A stretch of DNA of 64,000 nucleotides, taken from assembly GCF_029626145.1 (NCBI RefSeq), contig NZ_JARUBJ010000002.1, forward strand, positions 4,809,501-4,873,500, written 5' to 3'. Source of the DNA: Micromonospora sp. WMMD961 (GTDB taxonomy: Bacteria > Actinomycetota > Actinomycetes > Mycobacteriales > Micromonosporaceae). Below are positions 1-10,200 of this stretch, piece after piece; within the stretch, counting starts at the first letter, position 1, and every line of letters starts with the position of its first letter. Under the pieces are notes generated by a model. It was not told where the DNA came from, did no database searches, and saw only the letters and a program-made list of their open reading frames with translations. Both the position numbers and the translations under genes were made by a program.

Positions 1-608
1 CCGGGACCATCGCCGGCGAGAACACCCTGTTCTACGTCCTGGGCGGAGCCGTCCTCGCGGACCTCGCCCTCGGTGAGCACCTGACCACGACGGACCGGGG
101 GCGGGTCAGCAGCGTGGCGGCTCACCCGCCGTCGGACAGCCTCCTGCGCCCGGCGTGGGACTACCTCGCCGAGAAACCGAGGGGGGTGCAGACCGCCCTG
201 GCGGCGATCGGTCCCAACCTGCGCAAGCCGGTTCTGGAGCGGCTCATCGCACGAGGCGACATCGACCAGGAACCCCGTAAGGTGCTCGGCCTGTTCCGGA
301 CGACGGCCCTGCGCGACGGCCGGACCGAACGACGGGCCCGCCTGCTCGCCGACGTTCGGCGGGTCCTCGTGGACGGTGCGCAGCCGCAGGCCCGGGTCGC
401 CGCGCTCGCGGCGCTGCTCTCGGCCAGCGGGACCCTCCCGCAGTTCCACCGCGAGATCCCGTGGACCTCACCGGTGATCAGGCGAGCCAAGGAACTCGAG
501 CAGGGCGACTGGGGCGCCGACGCCGCGGCGGCAGCCGTGACCCGCACCGTGACGGCCACCGTCGTCAACAGCGCCGTCGTGGCCATCTCCGTGCTTCCGC
601 GAAGCTAG
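1..608 (+). CDS. GPP34 family phosphoprotein, 5'-truncated
   Basis: The reading frame is open from base 3 and ends at TAG 606-608, so about 201 C-terminal residues are visible and the start lies left of the window. The first visible residues contain the motif TLFYVLGGAVLADLAL, followed by a helical body rich in Leu, Ala and Arg (RPAWDYLAEKPRG, RKPVLERLIARG). This is the pattern of the bacterial GPP34 family, relatives of the Golgi phosphoprotein GOLPH3 that are common and often multicopy in actinomycetes. Eukaryotic members bind phosphoinositides at membranes; the bacterial role is not established. No operon partner is visible downstream. The family call rests on recognition only. Confidence 0.75.
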   Translation, partial: GTIAGENTLFYVLGGAVLADLALGEHLTTTDRGRVSSVAAHPPSDSLLRPAWDYLAEKPRGVQTALAAIGPNLRKPVLERLIARGDIDQEPRKVLGLFRTTALRDGRTERRARLLADVRRVLVDGAQPQARVAALAALLSASGTLPQFHREIPWTSPVIRRAKELEQGDWGADAAAAAVTRTVTATVVNSAVVAISVLPRS

Positions 609-860
609 GACGCCTGTCGAAGTCCTCGGTCGCGCCGAAGCGGAGTCCAGGCGACGACGAGCGCTACCGCACACCTTCGCGGCGTACACCCACTATCGCC
701 TGCTGACACCAGACCCACCGTCCCGTGCGACGGCGCTGGCTCCGGCTTCCGGCACGCCGCCCACAACAGCCGCCTCACCGCCGAAGTCCAGCGGGCGGCG
801 CGAACCGGCACCCGCCAGTGAAGGCCCCACCCGGTACCTACGATCCTGGAGAGCATACGA

Positions 861-1241
861 ATGAACGATCGAGAGCATGCCACTCGTGCCGATGTCCTAC
901 GGCGCATGGAGACGGCGATGAACAGCCACGACCTGGACGCACTCGCCGACTCCTTCGCCGAGGACTTCCACTCCGAACTGCCGATCCACCCCGGACGCTC
1001 CTTCACCGGCCGCGAACAGATGCGCAAGAACTGGGCCTTCTTGTTCGCACACGTGCCCGACCTGGCTGCACGGGTCCTGCAGTCGGTCAGCGACGGCAAC
1101 CAGGTGTGGAGCGAGTGGAAAATCCACGGCACCACGGTCGACGGCAACCGGTACCTGTCGCGCGGCGTGACCATCATGCGGTTGCACGAGGACCGGATCG
1201 CCTCGGTGCGGTTCTACCTCGACGACGTCGACCCGGACTGA
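861..1241 (+). CDS. SnoaL-like / NTF2-fold protein
   Basis: A 126-residue protein that starts at ATG 861, with a GGAGA ribosome site about 10 bases upstream. It has the usual size and shape of a single-domain SnoaL-like (cystatin/NTF2 fold) protein: an N-terminal helix with NSHDLDALADSFAEDF, a GREQMRKNW helix, then beta strands ending in EDRIASVRFYLDDVDP. Such proteins may be polyketide cyclases, ester-cyclase-like enzymes or simple ligand-binding domains. No catalytic residue can be assigned here and the neighbours do not point to a pathway, so the substrate is unknown. It stands alone between the GPP34 gene and a long non-coding gap. Confidence 0.7.
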   Translation: MNDREHATRADVLRRMETAMNSHDLDALADSFAEDFHSELPIHPGRSFTGREQMRKNWAFLFAHVPDLAARVLQSVSDGNQVWSEWKIHGTTVDGNRYLSRGVTIMRLHEDRIASVRFYLDDVDPD

Positions 1242-1925
1242 CCGCCCGGGCGAGGGTTCGCGGGATCGGACCGGCTCCGCGACCGCATCCCCGGCGCGGT
1301 GGTCGATTCAACACCGGCCGTCACCCATCCCCCTGGTTCGCGGGGCGGCTGATCGCCTTCGACGACGCTCAGGCGCGGCGTCAGGAAGCCCACCACCGAC
1401 GCCGCCGCCGCGTCGCTCAGCGCCCAGGCTTGTCTCTATCGGGGGTACGCCGTCTGGTCAACCTCGCCATCCGGATGCTCCCGGTCGCGGGCGCTCCCGT
1501 GGACCCCGTACGTGCCGGGCGATCATGGTCATCGAGCCGGACAGGCCGGTCGTCACCGGCCTACCCGGGCCAGCCCAGGAAAACCACCCTCGACCCGATC
1601 GCAAGGGCTTATTCTCATGCGGTAGGCACCCAATCCGGAGGATCTTCACTTTCCGCCCCGCGGCGGAAGCCGCCTGCTCAGGTCCCGGGGCGTGGTGACG
1701 TCGCCCGGTACCTGTCGCGTCGGCGTAGCCGGTCAACCACGCCGCGCTGGCGCTCCGATCCGGATCCGGTCCACGACCTGGCCAGGCACGACGGCACCTC
1801 GTGCCGGCGACCGGACCGTGCCGGTGGCGCTCGACCGGGATGACGCGACGGGCAACGTCAATGCTGGTCGGGCAGGGCACGCCCTTGCGGGGCCGGTTTC
1901 GAGAACCCACGACGACGGGAGCAGG
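1242..1925. other. 684-base gap without a supported gene
   Basis: No frame here shows the coding bias of the neighbours together with a plausible start and ribosome site. The open frames that cross it are antisense shadows or unopened 5' extensions of the lipase gene. The middle (about 1600-1640) has an A/T-richer patch that could hold the lipase promoter, but I could not place a convincing -35/-10 pair. Confidence 0.5.
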
Positions 1926-3251
1926 ATGACCAGGCGCCCCTTCGAACCACGCCGACACCGTGGCCGCCTCGGGCGCGGACTCGCGGTCGTTCTGCTGCTG
2001 GCGGGGCTGCTGACCACCGTCGCCCCGGCGTGGGGCGCCGACGGTGGTCCGATCGGCACCGTCGAGGCGGCCTCCGACGGGGACGTGGTCGGTAGCCCCG
2101 CACCACTGCGCAACGTGCCCTCGGTGATCGCCGACGTGGCCGACGGCCAACTGATCGTCTACCGCATGCCCGGCATCCGGGGAAACCAGATCAACGCCAC
2201 CGCCATGCTGTTCCTCCCCACGCAGGCGCCCCCGACCGGTGGTTGGCCACTCGTGGTCTGGGGGCACGGCACCGTCGGATGGGCCCCGGAGTGCGCGCCG
2301 AGCGTGCAACTCCAGGAGCACGGCAGATGGGTCGACGGGCCGAACGCCGCCCTGCTGGCGACCATCCTGAGAATGAACATTGCCGTGGTCGCCCCGGACT
2401 ACGAAGGACTCGGCCCGGTGGCCGACGGTGTCCCGGAGGGGCACGGCTACTACGAGTTGTCCAGCGAGGGAAACTCGATGGTGTTCGCCGCGGTGGCCGC
2501 GCAGCGGCTCCTCGGCGACCGGCTGTCGGGTCAGTGGGTGCCGGCCGGATGGTCGGAAGGGGGCTTCGCCGCCCTGGCCGCGGCGTACTACTCCGACCGG
2601 GCCACCAGGGCGGATCCCGATCTGGAGTACCGCGGCACCATCACCCTCGCCCCGGTGCCGGACGTGCCCGCCATGAACCGGGTCCTGTGGAACGACATCG
2701 AGGAGGCCGCACGATCCGGACTCCCGCCGACGGAACACCAGATCGAACAGCTCGTCTTCGCCAACGCGGAGACCATCTACTTCACCAGGACCGCACGCTA
2801 CGCGGGCTACGACATCGACCCCGCCGAGATCTACGGCCCCAACATGCTGCGGTTCTACAACGAGAACTGGCGCACCTGCCTGGACGACCTCAACGACCTG
2901 GTCAAGCAGGACATCCAGAACTACCTGGACGCGTCCCCGGCACACCGGCTGACCACCTATCCCGGCATCCGTGGCGACGCACCGAACTCACTCCCGGAGA
3001 ACAGGCGGTTCTACGCGGAGAACCAGGGCAGGCTGGAGAACTCGACGCTGCCGGGGTCGATTCTCTGGCTGTACGGGACCGAGGACATCACCAGCCCCGC
3101 AACGGTCACCTACAACGTCGTCAACAAGATGCTGATCAACGACAACGACATCAACCTGGCCGTGCTCGAAGGGGCGGGCCACTACGACGTCCCCACCGTC
3201 GGCCGACCGCTGATCCAGGCCCGGTTGAAGCAGCTCTTCGGGATCACGTAG
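1926..3251 (+). CDS. Secreted lipase (LIP family)
   Basis: A 441-residue exported alpha/beta hydrolase. The ATG at 1926 sits after a GGGAGCAGG ribosome site and opens a signal peptide: basic MTRRPFEPRRHRG, a hydrophobic LAVVLLLAGLLTTV core and a cleavage region near APAWGA. The frame stays open further upstream, but those codons lack family resemblance. The mature part has a WGHGT oxyanion region, the nucleophile elbow GWSEGG (Ser210), an acid candidate in YGTEDITSP (Asp387) and a late GAGHYD histidine (His419). This is the layout of secretory triacylglycerol lipases. It would act outside the cell on acylglycerols or other esters. It has no operon partners; the next gene is convergent, 48 bases away. 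Confidence 0.85.
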   Translation: MTRRPFEPRRHRGRLGRGLAVVLLLAGLLTTVAPAWGADGGPIGTVEAASDGDVVGSPAPLRNVPSVIADVADGQLIVYRMPGIRGNQINATAMLFLPTQAPPTGGWPLVVWGHGTVGWAPECAPSVQLQEHGRWVDGPNAALLATILRMNIAVVAPDYEGLGPVADGVPEGHGYYELSSEGNSMVFAAVAAQRLLGDRLSGQWVPAGWSEGGFAALAAAYYSDRATRADPDLEYRGTITLAPVPDVPAMNRVLWNDIEEAARSGLPPTEHQIEQLVFANAETIYFTRTARYAGYDIDPAEIYGPNMLRFYNENWRTCLDDLNDLVKQDIQNYLDASPAHRLTTYPGIRGDAPNSLPENRRFYAENQGRLENSTLPGSILWLYGTEDITSPATVTYNVVNKMLINDNDINLAVLEGAGHYDVPTVGRPLIQARLKQLFGIT

Positions 3252-3299
3252 GGTCGTCCGCCGCTGGGCGAACCGCTCGTGTGCAATCGGCGGATCGCT

Positions 3300-4151
3300 C
3301 TACCCCGGAGGGCCGTGACTCGATCTCTCGTGGTGTTGCAACTCCCGGCCGAGGAAGCCCGACAGCAGCTGCCGAAACTCGTGCGGGTGCTCGATCGCCG
3401 GCACGTGCCCGCATCGACCGAGCACGTGCAGACGGACATCGGCCAGGTGTGCGAGCAGAGGCTGGGCCGCCGTCGCGAGCGGGGTGACCCGGTCCTCGGC
3501 ACCGTGCACGAGCAGCACGGGCGCGCGGATCGCGGCCAGCGTCTGCGCCGAGAGGGTGAGCTCGTCGACCCATCGCGCCCTGGGTGCAGGGAACAACGAC
3601 GCGAACGCGGCCGCGCCCGCTCGCATCGCAGCCGCACGGGCCTCGACGGCGGATTCGGTCACGAGCGCCTGGTCGAGGACGAGGCGACTCAACATGTCCC
3701 GGGCCCCGGGCGGGCCGGCGGGGGCAGCCCAGATCGCGTCGAGGTCGGCGGACAGCGGCGCCCCGGGGGCGCCCATCGTCGAGACCGCCACGACACGAGT
3801 GACCTGCTCGGGGCGCTCGGCCGCCAACGCCAGCGCCACGGCGCCGCCCATGGAGTGACCCACCACGGCGTAGTGCTCGATACCGAGAGCATCCATCACG
3901 CCGGCGGCCTGCTCCGTCCACAGCCGGAGCCCGCCCCGGGAGCCCGCCGGCACAGGTGTGCGGCCGAACCCGGCCTGGTCCGGAGCCACCAGATGCCAGG
4001 ACGTGCCCAACGCCTGCGCCGTCGCTGCCCAGGCTCCGGACCCGGTCGTGCCGGGTCCGGAGCCGTGCAGCATCAGCACCGCGGGCCCGGTGCCGCCCTC
4101 CAGGATGTGGACGGGGGAACCGTCGACTGTGACGGTCCGAAGTGTCGTCAC
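3300..4151 (-). CDS. Alpha/beta hydrolase, meta-cleavage-product hydrolase type
   Basis: A 283-residue cytoplasmic hydrolase. The motif LHGSGPG near the N-terminus is typical of carbon-carbon bond hydrolases that act on ring meta-cleavage products (MhpC/BphD/HsaD group). The catalytic triad is visible as Ser100 in GHSMGG, Asp220 in HGAEDRVTP and His249 in CGHVPAIEHP. It lies 19 bases downstream of the DJ-1/PfpI-like gene, and both follow a GntR regulator on the same strand, so the three probably form one small operon. No ring-cleavage dioxygenase is nearby, so an esterase or another C-C hydrolase role is equally possible. Confidence 0.8.
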   Translation of the reverse strand: MTTLRTVTVDGSPVHILEGGTGPAVLMLHGSGPGTTGSGAWAATAQALGTSWHLVAPDQAGFGRTPVPAGSRGGLRLWTEQAAGVMDALGIEHYAVVGHSMGGAVALALAAERPEQVTRVVAVSTMGAPGAPLSADLDAIWAAPAGPPGARDMLSRLVLDQALVTESAVEARAAAMRAGAAAFASLFPAPRARWVDELTLSAQTLAAIRAPVLLVHGAEDRVTPLATAAQPLLAHLADVRLHVLGRCGHVPAIEHPHEFRQLLSGFLGRELQHHERSSHGPPG

Positions 4152-4170
4152 CGGGGCAGACCAGCTGCGC

Positions 4171-4740
4171 TCATGCCGACGCGGGGCTGACGGACTTCGA
4201 GAAGACCTCCATCATCGCCCTGCCGAACTGCGGCATGTCGGGCCATCCCCGGCAGGAGACGAGGTTGCCGTCGACGACGTCGGGGGCGTCGATGACCGTC
4301 GCGCCCGCGTTCTCCATGTCACCGGTGATCGGTGGGAAGCACGCCGTCTTGCGACCCTTCAGCAGCCCGTACACCGCTGGCACCTGCGCTCCGTGGCACA
4401 CCAGTGCGATGGGGAGGTTGCTCGCGAAGAAGTGCTCGGTGATGCGCCTGACGTCGGCGTCGACCCGGATCCACTCGGGGGCGCGTCCCCCCGGGATGAT
4501 GAGGGCGTCGTACCGCTCGACGTCGACGTCGGCCCAGGGCACGTCGACCGGCAGCTTCCGGCCGTTCTTCTCCACGTAGGCGTCGGAGTTGGGGTCGAAC
4601 TCGTGGATGACCAGTTGCACGTCACGCATCGTCCGTGACGAGACGTCGACGTCCCAGCCGCCCTCCTGCACGCGGTAGTAGGGATACATGGTGTCGAGTT
4701 CCTCGGCGGCGTCGCCGGTCAGGAGCAGCGCTCTGGGCAC
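4171..4740 (-). CDS. DJ-1/PfpI family protein
   Basis: A 189-residue class-I glutamine-amidotransferase-like protein. It carries the expected DALIIPGGRAPEW strand-loop and the nucleophile elbow LVCHGAQ, with Cys115 as the reactive cysteine. It ends with a variable helical tail. Family members act as glyoxalases/deglycases, isonitrile or other hydratases, or peptidases. The longer insert with HEFDPNSDAYVEKNGR between the first strands resembles the protease-like/stress branch, but function cannot be fixed. The ATG at 4740 follows a GAGAAG ribosome site. It lies between the GntR regulator and the hydrolase on the same strand, so co-transcription is likely. Confidence 0.8.
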   Translation of the reverse strand: MPRALLLTGDAAEELDTMYPYYRVQEGGWDVDVSSRTMRDVQLVIHEFDPNSDAYVEKNGRKLPVDVPWADVDVERYDALIIPGGRAPEWIRVDADVRRITEHFFASNLPIALVCHGAQVPAVYGLLKGRKTACFPPITGDMENAGATVIDAPDVVDGNLVSCRGWPDMPQFGRAMMEVFSKSVSPASA

Positions 4741-4827
4741 CTGCTTCTCCTCGCGTCTGGGACGGGTGGTGGGGATCCAATCCGATCTGATCCGATCGCG
4801 TTAGCATCGCCCGACCCCGCTCGCCCG

Positions 4828-5571
4828 TCAAGCCTCCACCGCCATTCCATTCGCATCGGTGACTTCGTCGAACAATCGGCGGAAACGATCACCCGATCGC
4901 AGGATGTGCCGACGCATCGCGTAGGCGGCGGCGTCGGGGTCACGCGCGGCGATCGCGGCCACGACGTCCTCGTGTTCGGCCATCGCCAGATGGGTGACCT
5001 GGGTGTCGTGGTGCAGCCGGAAGAGGTGCACGTGGCTGTGCAGGCGAGCGAGCGCTTCCCGGATGACCTGGTTCTCCGCGCTCAGGGCGACGAGATCGTG
5101 GAAGGCGGCGTCGCGCAGCCCGAAGGCACCGTACGCCGTAGGCCCGTTGCCCCCCTCCAACTCCGCCATCTCCTCCAGCATTCGTCGCAGACCGGCCACC
5201 TGCTCGGAGGACGCGCGTTCGGCGGACCTGCGGGCCGCCGCCGGTTCGAGAAGCAGGCGGACCTCGAGCATGTCCTCGAAGCGGTGACGGGTGATCTGCG
5301 GGGGGATCCGGTAGCCGGCATGGGGCACACGCACGACCAGGCCCTCGGCTTCCATGCGGTTCAGGGCGTCTCGGATGGGCGTCTGCGAGACCCCCAGCTC
5401 TCGGGCCAGGACGTCGATCGTGACCCGGGAGCCGGGCTCGATCCGTAGCGACATCAGTTGCCCGAGCAGCGTGTCGTACACCTCGTCGGCGAGCCGGCCG
5501 CCAGCTCTTCCCGGCGGCATCCCGCCCGGCACGGCCCTACGCCCCCGCGTGGTAATCGCTTCGTCGTCCAT
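4828..5571 (-). CDS. GntR/FadR-type (FCD) transcription regulator
   Basis: A winged-helix regulator of about 247 residues with the GntR DNA-binding motif VLARELGVSQTPIRDALNRMEAEGLV and a C-terminal all-helical FCD ligand domain (FHDLVALSAENQ, AEHEDVVAAIAARDPDAA, MRRHI). The FCD histidines and aspartate suggest a metal-assisted carboxylate ligand. I prefer the ATG at 5571, because AGGAAGGGCC sits about 12 bases upstream. An in-frame ATG at 5616 gives 15 more residues but has no ribosome site. It is divergent from the sugar/polyol ABC operon and leads the DJ-1/hydrolase genes, so it may control both sides. Confidence 0.85.
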   Translation of the reverse strand: MDDEAITTRGRRAVPGGMPPGRAGGRLADEVYDTLLGQLMSLRIEPGSRVTIDVLARELGVSQTPIRDALNRMEAEGLVVRVPHAGYRIPPQITRHRFEDMLEVRLLLEPAAARRSAERASSEQVAGLRRMLEEMAELEGGNGPTAYGAFGLRDAAFHDLVALSAENQVIREALARLHSHVHLFRLHHDTQVTHLAMAEHEDVVAAIAARDPDAAAYAMRRHILRSGDRFRRLFDEVTDANGMAVEA

Positions 5572-5673
5572 CGTGACGTGAGGCCCTTCCTTGCGTCTTC
5601 GGGAACCTGTTGACATCAGTCACAACGCTGCGACATGCTGACGCCCCACTCGATCGTATAGGAAACCTGGACC

Positions 5674-5683
5674 GAAGATCTTC
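5674..5683. promoter_or_regulatory. Perfect 10-base palindrome in the GntR/ABC divergent region
   Basis: GAAGATCTTC is a perfect palindrome, about 100 bases before the divergent regulator gene and 158 bases before the ABC binding-protein gene. A FadR-type dimer could bind such a site, but the sequence is not the classical TnGTnnnACnA pattern, so the assignment is only positional. Confidence 0.25.
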
Positions 5684-5841
5684 TCGGTGCCATGAAGACC
5701 CGGTACATCGCAGCGCACCGTGACGCCGGCCCGCGGATCACCCCCGCGACAGCCCGGCGACACGCTTGAACAACCCAGCACCTGCTCGGCGAAGCAGCTA
5801 GCGAGGCCCTAGAAGTCCGAACCCAGAAAGCAGGCAGCAAT

Positions 5842-7275
5842 ATGCGGCATTGGAAGCGCACAGGACGAACATCCGTTCCCGGGCGAAAGGTCCGGCTGGC
5901 GACGGCGGCCATGCTGCTCGTGGCCACGACCCTGACGGCTTGTGGCGAGGACAAGGACGACGGCGGGAACGCGAGCGCCCCCAAGGCGCCGGCGACCATC
6001 CCGGAGCTCACCAACGACCCGCTGACCCTCAGCTTCATCTGGTTCGACTGGCCCCCCGCCCAGGCACTGGAAGCCTTCGCGAACGCGGAGTACAAGAAAG
6101 AGCGGCCGAACGCGACCATCAAGGTCAACACCGTGCCGAACGCGAACTGGCACGACGCGATGTTCACCCAGTTCGCCGCGCGTAAGACCGACTTCGACAT
6201 CGCGATCCTGGACTCGCAACACATCGGCGAGGCCGTGACGAACGGCAACATCCTCGACCTCACCGACTTCGTCAAGAAGAACATCGACGTCGCGGCCTAC
6301 AACCCGTACCTCCTGGCGGCCTACGGCCAGTTCCCCCAGGCGGAGACCGGCAAGCGCGACGAGAACGCCAGTCTGTACGGACTGCCGCTGCTCGGCGACA
6401 CCTGGACGATGATCTACCGCAAGGACCTGATCGGCGACAAGCCACCGCAGACCTGGGACCAGATGATCTCAGCCGCCGAGAAGTGCCAGGCGGACAACCC
6501 CGGTGTCAGCGGCCTGGCGTTCCACCAGGCCAACGGCTCCGACGCCGCGGCCGTCACCTACAACACCGTCAACGGGGTCTACGGCGGCAATCTCTGGGAC
6601 CCCAAGAACCGCAAGATCGAGGGCGTCCTCAACGACGCCGCGGGCCAGGAGGCGATGGACGTCCTGGTCAACAAGATGAAGCCGCTGACCGCCAAGGGCT
6701 CCGGCAACTGGTTCATCGACGAGGTTAACGCGGCGGTCGCCCAAGGCAAGGCCTGCATCGCGTTCAACTGGATCGCCGCGAGCGGCGGCCTGCTCGATCC
6801 CAAGCAGTCGACGCTCGGCACCACGCGGGAGCAGATTCTCGACAAGCTGGGCTTTGCCACCCTGCCGAGCCAGAAGACGAACCTGGTCCCTCTCGGCGGT
6901 ATGGGGATGCACGTGTCGGCCTACTCCTCGGCGGCGAACCAGGCGGAGGCCCTGAACTTCATGAAGTGGTTCGAGCAGGCTGACGTCCAGAAGAAGTGGG
7001 CCGCGGCCGGTGGCGTGCCAGCGCGTACGGACGCCCTGGCGTCGCCCGAGTTCCTCAACGCCGGGCCGTTCAACCAGGTGTACGCCGACTCGGTACCGCG
7101 AATGCGGGACATGTGGAACGTGCCCGAGTACGCGCGCCTCGTCGACATCGAGAACACCAACGTGAACGCGGCGCTCAACGGCGCGAAGAAGCCGAAGGAC
7201 GCGCTCGACGACATCGCCAAGGAGCAGCAGAACGTGCTCGACTCCAGCAACCGCAAGGGTGGCGGCGGACTGTGA
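5842..7275 (+). CDS. ABC transporter solute-binding lipoprotein (family 1, sugar/polyol type)
   Basis: A 477-residue extracellular binding protein. The N-terminus is a lipoprotein signal: basic residues, the hydrophobic stretch ATAAMLLVATTLTAC and the acylation cysteine at residue 34, followed by a charged EDKDD linker. The mature part has the bilobed family-1 pattern: FIWFDWPPAQALEAF, GLPLLGDTWTMIYRKD, and a late YSSAANQAEALNFMKWF. It captures the substrate for the two permeases that follow directly (the stop overlaps the next GTG). Substrate is unknown; the polyol/glycerol-like permease and dual-ATPase layout suggests a sugar alcohol or related small carbohydrate. Confidence 0.9.
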   Translation: MRHWKRTGRTSVPGRKVRLATAAMLLVATTLTACGEDKDDGGNASAPKAPATIPELTNDPLTLSFIWFDWPPAQALEAFANAEYKKERPNATIKVNTVPNANWHDAMFTQFAARKTDFDIAILDSQHIGEAVTNGNILDLTDFVKKNIDVAAYNPYLLAAYGQFPQAETGKRDENASLYGLPLLGDTWTMIYRKDLIGDKPPQTWDQMISAAEKCQADNPGVSGLAFHQANGSDAAAVTYNTVNGVYGGNLWDPKNRKIEGVLNDAAGQEAMDVLVNKMKPLTAKGSGNWFIDEVNAAVAQGKACIAFNWIAASGGLLDPKQSTLGTTREQILDKLGFATLPSQKTNLVPLGGMGMHVSAYSSAANQAEALNFMKWFEQADVQKKWAAAGGVPARTDALASPEFLNAGPFNQVYADSVPRMRDMWNVPEYARLVDIENTNVNAALNGAKKPKDALDDIAKEQQNVLDSSNRKGGGGL

Positions 7276-8222
7276 AAGACCCCGCCCCGCTGACCACGGA
7301 CCACCCCGGGCAGGTGGCGTCCGCGACGCCACCTGCACCGGGGCGGTCCCGGCGGCTGAGCGACCGCTGGCTCGCCGTCACGTTCATCTCCCCCGCGATG
7401 CTGCTGTTGCTCGGCATGTCGGTGTTCCCGCTGCTGTGGGCGTTGTACCTGTCGTTCACCGACTACTCGGCCACCCGTGGGGGGCCCGCCAACTTCATCG
7501 GGTTCGGTAACTACACCGCCATCCTGACGTCGGCGCAGGTGCACACGAGGGCCCTGACGACGTTGATCTACGTGGTCGGCGCGGTCGGCCTGCAGACCGT
7601 GCTCGGTTTCGGCATCGCCTACCTGATCTCGCGGCGCTCGCGCGGGCGGGGAGCGCTGACCACCCTGTTCCTGGTGCCGATGATGCTGTCGCCGGTCGTG
7701 GTCGGGCTGTTCTGGCGATTCATGCTCGACGCGCAGTTCGGCGTGGTCAACAGCATGCTCGGCTCGGTCGGTCTGGGGCAGGTGGAGTGGCTCACCCGGC
7801 AGCGGACGGCACTGACCTCCCTGATCGTCGTCGACACCTGGCAGTGGACGCCGTTCATCATGCTCATCGCACTCGCGGGACTCAGCGCGGTGCCCAAGTA
7901 CCTCTACGAGGCCGCCTCGATCGACCGGGCGTCCGAGTGGTTCCGGTTCCGCACGATCACTCTTCCGCTGGTGTGGCCGCTGCTCCTCATCGCCGTGATG
8001 TTCCGGGCCATCGAGGCGTTCCGGCTGTTCGACCTCGTCTACATCCTCACCAGCGGAGGCCCGGGTGTCTCCACCGAGACGTTGTCGTTCCACATCTACA
8101 AGGTCGCGTTCCTGGGCTTCAACTCCGGCACCGCCTCGGCGTACGGGATCCTCATGGTCCTCGTCGTCATCGTCCTCACGCAGATCTACCTGCGCTACCT
8201 GAACAAGCTCAAGGAGGACTGA
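7272..8222 (+). CDS. ABC transporter permease (MalF/UgpA type)
   Basis: A 316-residue inner-membrane permease with six predicted membrane segments, the first at about residues 35-60 (ISPAMLLLLGMSVFPLLWALYL). The cytoplasmic coupling motif EAASIDRASEWFRFRTITLP corresponds to the EAA loop of importer permeases. The start is the GTG at 7272, four bases inside the binding-protein stop (GTGA overlap), which implies translational coupling; the frame is open further upstream only as a shadow of the preceding gene. It pairs with the next permease. Confidence 0.9.
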   Translation: MKDPAPLTTDHPGQVASATPPAPGRSRRLSDRWLAVTFISPAMLLLLGMSVFPLLWALYLSFTDYSATRGGPANFIGFGNYTAILTSAQVHTRALTTLIYVVGAVGLQTVLGFGIAYLISRRSRGRGALTTLFLVPMMLSPVVVGLFWRFMLDAQFGVVNSMLGSVGLGQVEWLTRQRTALTSLIVVDTWQWTPFIMLIALAGLSAVPKYLYEAASIDRASEWFRFRTITLPLVWPLLLIAVMFRAIEAFRLFDLVYILTSGGPGVSTETLSFHIYKVAFLGFNSGTASAYGILMVLVVIVLTQIYLRYLNKLKED

Positions 8223-9132
8223 TGGCCGTCTCCGTCGACGAGGCCGTGTCCACCGGTGCAGCCCCGGACCACGGGCCGCCCGCGCGCCGCCTCGGCGGTC
8301 GAGGCCGCTCCGTGGTGGAGATCGCGCTGCTGACCGTACTGGCCGTGGTGATGCTCTTCCCGGTGCTGTGGATGCTCGAGACGTCGATCAAGGAGAACCG
8401 GGACGTCTACGCCATCCCGGCCAAGTTCTTCGACTTCGCCGTCACTCTGCAGCATTACAAGGACGTGTTCGTCGCCCAGGGGGACGGCCGCACGCCCGTG
8501 TCCGTCAGCTTCCTCAACTCGGTGGTGGTCGCCGGGGCTTCCACGCTGCTGGCCACCGTGCTGGGGGTCCCGGCGGCCTGGGCCTACTCACGCTTCGCCG
8601 TGAAGGCCAAGAAGGACCAACTGTTCTTCATCCTGTCGACCCGCTTCATGCCGCCCGTGGTGGTCGTGATCCCGATCTTCCTCATGTACCGCCAGATCGG
8701 CCTCTACGACAACAAGCTCGGCCTGATCCTCATCTACACCGCGTTCAACGTCCCGTTCACGATCTGGATGATGAAGGGTTTCGTCGACGAGGTGCCCGCC
8801 GAGTACGAGGACGCCGCCATGCTCGACGGGTACACCCGTCTGCAGGCGTTCTGGCGGTACACCCTGCCGCTGCTCGTGCCCGGCATCGCCGCGACGGCGG
8901 TCTTCGCCCTCATCTTCTCGTGGAACGAGTTCGTGTTCGCCACCTTCCTCACCTCCAGCGACAGCGTGCGGACGGCCCCACCGGCCATCGCCGGCCTGAT
9001 CGGCGGCACCACCACGGACTGGGGTCTGGTAGCCGCCTCCTCGGTGGTGTTCGCCCTACCGGTGCTCGTCTTCGCGTACCTGGTGCGCAAGCACCTCATC
9101 GCCGGTGTGACGCTCGGGGCGGTGCGACGCTG

Positions 9133-9133
<1 letters not shown>
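8222..9133 (+). CDS. ABC transporter permease (MalG/UgpE type)
   Basis: A 303-residue second permease with a hydrophobic first segment (VVEIALLTVLAVVMLFPVLWML), RFMPPVVVVIPIFLMYRQIG, and the EAA loop PAEYEDAAMLDGYTRLQAFWRYTLP. Its ATG overlaps the previous stop in TGATG, so both permeases are made together in equal amounts. With the first permease it forms the membrane channel of the importer; the ATPases follow directly. Confidence 0.9.

Positions 9134-10199
<1,066 letters not shown>

Positions 10200-10200
<1 letters not shown>

Noticed and set aside
1458..2945. Long minus-strand open frame across the gap and lipase gene
   Set aside because: No ribosome site, no family pattern, Arg/Gly/Val-rich shadow of the lipase frame.
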